Source: Fodinibacter sp045807225
GTDB lineage: Bacteria > Actinomycetota > Actinomycetes > Actinomycetales > Dermatophilaceae
DNA: 11,523 nucleotides
Assembly: GCA_045807225.1 (NCBI GenBank)
Contig: JBJMHU010000137.1
Coordinates: 1-11,523, forward strand
Reading direction: 5' to 3'
Shown: in pieces, positions 7,342 to 11,523 of the stretch
How the letters are laid out: the number at the start of each line of letters is the position of its first letter
Position numbering within the stretch: position 1 is the stretch's first letter
Notes under the pieces: model-generated
Databases searched by the model: none
What the model was told of the DNA's origin: nothing
What the model saw: the letters and a program-made list of their open reading frames with translations, nothing else
Translations under genes and position numbers: made by a program

Positions 7342-7355
7342 CCCGCAGCGGTCAG
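7338..7355. terminator. Short hairpin holding both converging stop codons
   Basis: CTGACC (7338-7343) and GGTCAG (7350-7355) form a perfect 6-bp stem with a CGCAGC loop. The MATE stop TGA is in the left arm and the stop of the converging minus-strand gene is in the right arm. Its symmetry suits a compact bidirectional terminator; there is no T-run. Confidence 0.3.
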
Positions 7356-8887
7356 GCCACGTCGAAGACCCCGACCGCGGCCTCCCGGCGGGGGTCGCCG
7401 GCTGCCTGGAGCAGGCCGTCCTCGCGGCGGTAGGCCGCCCCGACGCCGCCGAAGAACATCTGCTGGATGCCGTGGTCGCGCCCCGGCAGCCCCGCCTCGC
7501 GCACCGCGTCGGCGATCGCGGCATCCGTCTCGTGCTCGACGACCGGGCGGCCGTCCTCGTCGAAGCGCACGTGCAGCCGCGGCGCCTGGATCGCATGGCT
7601 CAGGTCGGCGCCGTGCAGGCAGCCCTGGCCGAGCACCAGCATCAGGGCCGTGGTGATGCGGTCGGCGCCCGGCGAGCCGATGGCGAGCACGCGCCCGTCG
7701 CGGGTGCGCCCGGTGGTGGGTGCCATGTTCGACGCCAGTCGGGTGCCGGGGGCGAGGCGGTGCAGTCCCAGCTTGTTGAGCTCGGGCTCGCCGAGGGCGT
7801 TGTTGAGCAGCATCCCCGTGCCGGGCACCGTGATTCCGGCACCGTAACCGCTGGAGACGGTGACCGCGCACGCGGTGCCGTCGCGGTCGACGACCGACAC
7901 GTTCGCCGTGCTCGCGCTGGTCGGCAGGCCGGCGAGCCCGTGCCGGTCGACCGACAGCAGCAGCTCGTGGCCGGCGCTGTCGAGGTCGGGCGCGTGGTCG
8001 TGCACGGTGTGCCGGTAGCGCAGCACCTTGCGCTGGATGTCGATGATGTCGGGCCAGTGCCAGTTGCCACGGCGCTGCAGCTCGCCGAGCATCACGGCGA
8101 GCATCGGGCCCCCGACCGACGGCGGTGGGTTGACCGCGAGGTCCCACTCACCGACGGTGCGGCGCACCGGAGGCCGCACCAGCGGCGTGTACTCGGCGAG
8201 GTCGAGGTGCGTGACCAGACCCCCGTGATGGGTCATGTCGTCGACCATCGCCCGGCCGATCTCGCCGGTGGTGAGCACCGACGCGCCGTCGTGGGCGACC
8301 AGGTCGAGCACGTCGGCCAGGGCCGGGTTGGTCATCAGGTCACCGGGCTCGAGCGCCGACCCGTCGGCCCGGGTGACGACCCGGAAGGCCTCGGGGTCGC
8401 GACCGAAGAGCGAGCGGGCCGTGAAGGTGAGGTAGCGGGCCGCCGCACCACCGATCGGGTAGCCGTCGCGACAGGCCCGGGTCGAGGGCGCCACGACGTC
8501 GGCCCACGACAGCGCCCCCAGCTCCTCGACCGCCAGCTGGCACGCGGTGACCGCCCCGGGAGTCGCCACGGAGCCGTGCCCGGCCAACAGCCGCACCCCG
8601 CCGCCGTAGTCGGTGAGCACCTCCTCGACGCCGCCACCGAACCGAGCAGCAGCCAGGCCGCGACCCGGCATCTCGACGTTGCCGTCGATGACGACCGGAT
8701 CGCCCGCTGCGGGCCAGACCGACACGAACGCCCCGCCGGCCAGGGACACGATGCCCGGCTCGGTGCTCATGGCGGCGAGCGCGGCGGCGACCGCGACGTC
8801 GACCGCGTTGCCCCCCGCCAGGGCGACCTCGCGCCCGGCCGCGAGCGACACCGGCCCGGTCGCCGCGATCGCCACGCGTGCACCCAT
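7352..8887 (-). CDS. Gamma-glutamyltransferase family (Ntn-hydrolase) protein, divergent substrate site
   Basis: The 511-residue product has the full gamma-glutamyltranspeptidase fold: GGNAVDVAVAAALAAM near the N-terminus, HGSVATPGAVTACQLAVEELG, NPPPSVGGPMLAVML, the autocleavage motif STANVSVVDRDG with predicted nucleophile T327, MLLNNALGEPELN and GSPGADRITTALML. Self-cleavage before T327 would give subunits of about 326 and 185 residues. No signal peptide is visible, so it should be cytoplasmic, unlike secreted GGTs. By my alignment to E. coli GGT, several gamma-glutamyl-binding residues differ: R114 is Asn, Q430 is Ala and D433 is Glu. The classical glutathione reaction is therefore uncertain; an amidase or acylase on another substrate is possible. 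ATG 8887 has AGGA 8-9 nt upstream. It is divergent from the methylthioadenosine-salvage operon. Confidence 0.85.
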   Translation of the reverse strand: MGARVAIAATGPVSLAAGREVALAGGNAVDVAVAAALAAMSTEPGIVSLAGGAFVSVWPAAGDPVVIDGNVEMPGRGLAAARFGGGVEEVLTDYGGGVRLLAGHGSVATPGAVTACQLAVEELGALSWADVVAPSTRACRDGYPIGGAAARYLTFTARSLFGRDPEAFRVVTRADGSALEPGDLMTNPALADVLDLVAHDGASVLTTGEIGRAMVDDMTHHGGLVTHLDLAEYTPLVRPPVRRTVGEWDLAVNPPPSVGGPMLAVMLGELQRRGNWHWPDIIDIQRKVLRYRHTVHDHAPDLDSAGHELLLSVDRHGLAGLPTSASTANVSVVDRDGTACAVTVSSGYGAGITVPGTGMLLNNALGEPELNKLGLHRLAPGTRLASNMAPTTGRTRDGRVLAIGSPGADRITTALMLVLGQGCLHGADLSHAIQAPRLHVRFDEDGRPVVEHETDAAIADAVREAGLPGRDHGIQQMFFGGVGAAYRREDGLLQAAGDPRREAAVGVFDVA

Positions 8888-8951
8888 GGGGGTGATCCTG
8901 CCACCGGGGTGCTCCCGCCGCCGGGCCCACCACGACGGCGCACTCGACCGG

Positions 8952-8957
8952 TAGCGT
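8952..8957 (+). promoter_or_regulatory. Possible -10 element for leaderless transcription of the phosphorylase gene
   Basis: TAGCGT fits the TANNNT form of an actinobacterial -10 box and ends 8 nt before the ATG at 8966. No ribosome-binding site lies before that ATG, as expected if transcription starts at or next to the start codon. No convincing -35 element is seen. Confidence 0.3.
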
Positions 8958-8965
8958 GCCGTCGC

Positions 8966-9760
8966 ATGACCCGCCCGCCCCTCGGCATCATCGCCGGCAC
9001 CGGCTTCTACGACCTCGGGGCCCTGCAGGACACCAGCACGCAGACGGTCGGCACCGCGTTCGGTGACGCCCGGGTCACCCGGGGCACCTGGCACGGGGTG
9101 CCGGTCGTCTTCCTGACCCGGCACGGCGCCGGGCACTCGGTGCCCCCGCACCTGGTCAACTACCGCGCCAACATCCGGGCGCTGGCCGACCTCGGCGTGC
9201 GCGACGTCGTGGCCGTCAACGTCACCGGCTCGATCGACCCCGACCTGCGTCCCGGCGACCTGCTCTGCCTCGACGACTTCCTCGACCTCACCCGGAACCG
9301 GGCGCTCACCTTCTTCGACGGAGCCGGCCCGCAGGGCGTCGTGCACACCGACGTGCTGGAGCCCTACCACCCGGTGATCCGGCGCGAGATCCTCGAGGCG
9401 GCCTCCTCGGCCGGTCTCCCGATCCGTGACGGCGGGGTCTACGCCTGCTTCGAGGGCCCGCGCTTCGAGACCCGCGCCGAGATCCGGCTGGCCGCCCTCG
9501 CCGGCGCCGACGTCGCCGGGATGACGGGCGTCCCCGAGGTGACCCTCGCCGCCGAGGCCGGGCTTCGGTATGCCGCCATCTCCCTGGTCGTGAACCCGGC
9601 CAGCGGGGTCGGCGACTCCACCGAACCCATCACCATGGCCGACATCGACCAGGTCCTGAAGGACAGCGCCACCACCGTGATCGCCATCCTCGACGAGCTG
9701 GTCCACACCCGAGCCACCTTCCCCGACGACGACCAGAGCGACGACGAGCCCCACGCATGA
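8966..9760 (+). CDS. MTAP/PNP-family phosphorylase, likely methylthioinosine phosphorylase
   Basis: The 264-residue product is a trimeric-type nucleoside phosphorylase. It has GIIAGTGFYD (8-17), LTRHGAGHSVPPHLVNYRANI (50-70), VTGSI (86-90), CFEGPRFETRAEI (161-173) and GMTGVPEVTLAAEAG (185-199), all typical of 5'-methylthioadenosine phosphorylase. Family members split MTA-type nucleosides with phosphate into a base and 5-methylthioribose-1-phosphate. In human MTAP, Asp220 and Asp222 read the adenine amino group; here the segment is VVNPASG, with Asn210 and Ala212. Asn at this place marks 6-oxopurine enzymes, so the substrate is probably methylthioinosine. The downstream deaminase gene overlaps its stop by ATGA, implying translational coupling. 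Guanosine/inosine phosphorylase activity is the alternative. The tail after residue 250 is acidic. Confidence 0.9.
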   Translation: MTRPPLGIIAGTGFYDLGALQDTSTQTVGTAFGDARVTRGTWHGVPVVFLTRHGAGHSVPPHLVNYRANIRALADLGVRDVVAVNVTGSIDPDLRPGDLLCLDDFLDLTRNRALTFFDGAGPQGVVHTDVLEPYHPVIRREILEAASSAGLPIRDGGVYACFEGPRFETRAEIRLAALAGADVAGMTGVPEVTLAAEAGLRYAAISLVVNPASGVGDSTEPITMADIDQVLKDSATTVIAILDELVHTRATFPDDDQSDDEPHA

Positions 9761-11322
9761 CGAGAGTCCGCATCGAGAACGCCCAGTACCTCGTCACGGT
9801 GAACAGCACCGACGAGATCCTCACCAACGCCACCGTCGAGATCGTCGACGGAATCATCACGAGGATCACGAGCGGAGAAGTCAACCGGGCGGCGAGCGGA
9901 GGCGAGCCGGAACGAAAGGTGACCGAGGAGGGCGAGCGCACGGCGAGCGATGAAGAGAAGCCGGAGGCGGAGCGGAAATCGTCGAGGAGGCCGCTGGCTG
10001 GGACTGGCGGGAGCGCGACCGAGCGCCAGCGAGGGAGTGCGGATGGTCTGCGGCCGACTGACGATTCCCGCGCAGCCGCAGGCGACCCCCGAGACGAGCA
10101 GGGCCAAGACGACGAGATCCTGATCGACGCGCGAGGAAAGCTCCTCATGCCGGGACTGGTCAACCTCCACACCCACCTCCCCATGACCCTCCTGAGAGGC
10201 CTCGCCGAGAACCTCGACCTCGACGGCTTCCTCCAGCACCTCTGGGCGGCCGAAGCAGCGGTGATGGACGAGGAGAGCGTCGAGCTCGGCGCCACCCTCG
10301 GCGCCCTCGAGAGCCTGTTGGCCGGCTGCACCACCCAGCTCGACATGTACTTCCACCACGAGGCCGCCCACCGCGGAGCCGTGGCGGCCGGCAGCCGGCA
10401 CGTCATCGGCCCGGTGTTCTTCGACGGCCCCGGGCCCGACGGCCTGGAGTGGCCGCAGCGCCTCACCGACCTGCGCGCCTGGCCCGCGAAGCTCGACGAG
10501 ATCGGCGGGCCCGACGTCCCGGTCTCCGCCATGCCGCACGCCACCTACACCTGCGGGCCCGAGGGTCTCGCCGAGGTCGTCGTGACGCTGCGCAAGGTGC
10601 TCGCCGACACCGGACGCCCGGGCCTGCTCACCACCCACGTCTCGGAGACGGCGGCCGAGAACGCCGGCATCCGCGAGCGCTACGACGCCACCCCCACCGA
10701 GCTGCTCGCCCGCACCGGGTGGCTCGAGCCCGACCTGCCGATGGTGCTCGCCCACGGCGTGCACCTCTCAGCCGCCGACCGTGAGCTGGTCGCGGCCGCC
10801 GGCGCCGCGGTCGGGCACTGCCCGGGGTCGAACCTCAAGCTCGCCAGCGGCGCCCTGCACTGGGAGGAGCTGCGCGGCAACGGCATCCGCCTCGGCGTCG
10901 GCACCGACGGCTGCTCCAGCTCCAACGACCTCGACATGTGGCAGGCCATGCGCCAGGTGGCGCTCGTCGCCCGGCTCACCAGCGGCCGCCCCGACATCGC
11001 GAGCGCCACCGAGGTGCTGCGGGCGGCGACGATCGACGGGGCCCGCGCCCTGGGCCTCGGCGACGCCATCGGCTCGGTGGAGGTCGGCAAGCGGGCCGAC
11101 CTCGTGCTGCTCGACCTGTCCGCGCCGCACCTCACCCCGGTGCACGACGAGGCGGCGCTGCTGGTGTTCGCGGCCGGTCGCGGCGACGTCACCGAGGTGC
11201 TCGTCGACGGCGAGGTGGTGGTGCGCGACCGGCGCAGCACCCTGCTCGACACGGACGACCTGCTGGCCCGCGCCCGCGCACGCGGCGAGGCAGCGCACGC
11301 AGCAGCAGCGGCGACGGCGTGA
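9757..11322 (+). CDS. Amidohydrolase of the MTA/SAH deaminase family
   Basis: This is a cytosolic metal-dependent deaminase of the family that converts 5'-methylthioadenosine and S-adenosylhomocysteine to the inosine forms. Metal and catalytic motifs are all present: MPGLVNLHTHLPM (H138, H140), TTHVSET (H294, E297), VLAHGVHLS (H333) and GVGTDGCSSSNDLDMW (D384). The C-terminal composite beta-sandwich part has ADLVLLDL and VTEVLVDGEVVV. The 521-residue length exceeds the usual 430-450 because residues about 41-119 are an extra, low-complexity, charged stretch between the N-terminal strand and the HTH metal motif. ATG 9757 overlaps the phosphorylase stop. Position after a 6-oxopurine-type phosphorylase supports MTA as substrate; aminodeoxyfutalosine or other purine deamination is possible. 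Confidence 0.9.
   Translation: MTRVRIENAQYLVTVNSTDEILTNATVEIVDGIITRITSGEVNRAASGGEPERKVTEEGERTASDEEKPEAERKSSRRPLAGTGGSATERQRGSADGLRPTDDSRAAAGDPRDEQGQDDEILIDARGKLLMPGLVNLHTHLPMTLLRGLAENLDLDGFLQHLWAAEAAVMDEESVELGATLGALESLLAGCTTQLDMYFHHEAAHRGAVAAGSRHVIGPVFFDGPGPDGLEWPQRLTDLRAWPAKLDEIGGPDVPVSAMPHATYTCGPEGLAEVVVTLRKVLADTGRPGLLTTHVSETAAENAGIRERYDATPTELLARTGWLEPDLPMVLAHGVHLSAADRELVAAAGAAVGHCPGSNLKLASGALHWEELRGNGIRLGVGTDGCSSSNDLDMWQAMRQVALVARLTSGRPDIASATEVLRAATIDGARALGLGDAIGSVEVGKRADLVLLDLSAPHLTPVHDEAALLVFAAGRGDVTEVLVDGEVVVRDRRSTLLDTDDLLARARARGEAAHAAAAATA
9877..10110 (+). other. In-frame low-complexity insert within the deaminase gene
   Basis: About 80 codons here have no counterpart in the family. 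The encoded stretch is rich in E, R, S, G and D, and predicted disordered. Codon choice differs from the neighbours, with AAA, AAG, GAA, GAT, CGA and AGG clustered. Purine-rich GAGCG/GCGAG runs alternate on one strand, and a CTGGCG/CGCCAG stem lies at 10004-10029. The 12-mer CGACGAGATCCT occurs at 9810-9821 and again at 10110-10121, exactly 300 bp apart and in the same frame. Confidence 0.7.
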
Positions 11323-11523
11323 TGGGCACCGAGACCGCCGAGCAGGTCATCGCACGCCTGAAGATGTCGCCCATCCCCGAGGAGGGGGCGTGGTTCGTGG
11401 CCGGGCCGCGCACCCAGGGCCTGAACGCGATCACCGTGCTGCTCACCGACCAGCCAGGCGGCTTCTCGGCGATGCACCGCCTCACCATCGACGAGGGCTG
11501 GCAGTGGCTCGCGGGCGCCCCGG
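11322..11523 (+). CDS. Cupin, DUF985 family, 5' part (runs off right edge)
   Basis: The 67 codons visible read MGTETAEQVIARLKMSPIPEEGAWFV, then LNAITVLLTDQPGGFSAMHRLTIDEGWQWLAGAP. The IARL..P.PEEG start, the LLT....FSA.HR pattern and the D/E-x-W that follows are those of the DUF985 cupin family (yeast YML079w-like), small beta-barrel proteins of unknown function. Conserved His and Glu of the barrel are present (MHR and DEGW). ATG 11322 shares its A with the TGA stop of the deaminase; in-frame GTG 11319 is an alternative. Tight coupling to the phosphorylase-deaminase pair puts it in the same operon. About half of the protein lies outside the window. Confidence 0.85.
   Translation, partial: MGTETAEQVIARLKMSPIPEEGAWFVAGPRTQGLNAITVLLTDQPGGFSAMHRLTIDEGWQWLAGAP

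Noticed and set aside
6217..7596. Long minus-strand open frame opposite the MATE gene
   Set aside because: Composition is dominated by R, H, G and E with no motif; it mirrors a clear transporter gene.
7352..9754. An 800-codon minus-strand frame and a 762-codon plus-strand frame (7472-9760) that could be read as giant fused genes
   Set aside because: Only 7352-8887 (minus) and 8966-9760 (plus) show protein-family sequence. The extensions are antisense to the opposite gene and have the H/R/G/A-rich look of shadow translation in high-GC DNA.

Overview
The window is high-GC DNA with strong GAC, CTG and GTG codon preference, GTG starts and weak ribosome-binding sites. Together with the protein types (actinobacterial-style DnaB, DUF2277, an AbiEi/DUF559-like protein), this points to an actinomycete, probably of the Micrococcales and possibly near Intrasporangiaceae. 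The placement is inference; no rRNA or other marker is present.

Left part (1-2475, all minus strand): the 5' three quarters of dnaB (replicative helicase, running off the left edge); a 463-bp intergenic region with a phased row of DnaA-box-like 9-mers and a hairpin; a DUF2277 small protein; and a YitT-family membrane protein. Divergently, on the plus strand, come an acetyl-CoA hydrolase/CoA-transferase family enzyme and an AlkD-type DNA glycosylase (2671-4676).

Middle (4709-5918): a minus-strand gene for an AbiEi/DUF559-like protein with a PD-(D/E)xK nuclease signature lies between two 78-bp, 88%-identical repeats in inverted orientation. Each repeat is itself an imperfect palindrome. The whole looks like a 1.21-kb unit with long terminal inverted repeats. 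A MATE-family exporter follows (5950-7341).

Right part: a gamma-glutamyltransferase-fold enzyme on the minus strand (7352-8887) converges on the MATE gene. It diverges from a tightly coupled plus-strand operon (8966 to the right edge): an MTAP/PNP-family phosphorylase whose base-recognition Asp is Asn, an MTA/SAH-deaminase-type amidohydrolase, and a DUF985 cupin cut by the window edge. The first two fit a two-step salvage route in which methylthioadenosine is deaminated to methylthioinosine and then phosphorolysed. The deaminase carries an odd in-frame insert of about 80 residues.

Across the window the 8-mer GGATGCCG occurs about 21 times counting both strands, roughly twenty times the number expected from base composition. 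In coding regions it forces the otherwise disfavoured GAT codon, which suggests a genome-wide DNA signal. No tRNA, rRNA, CRISPR array or transposase was seen.
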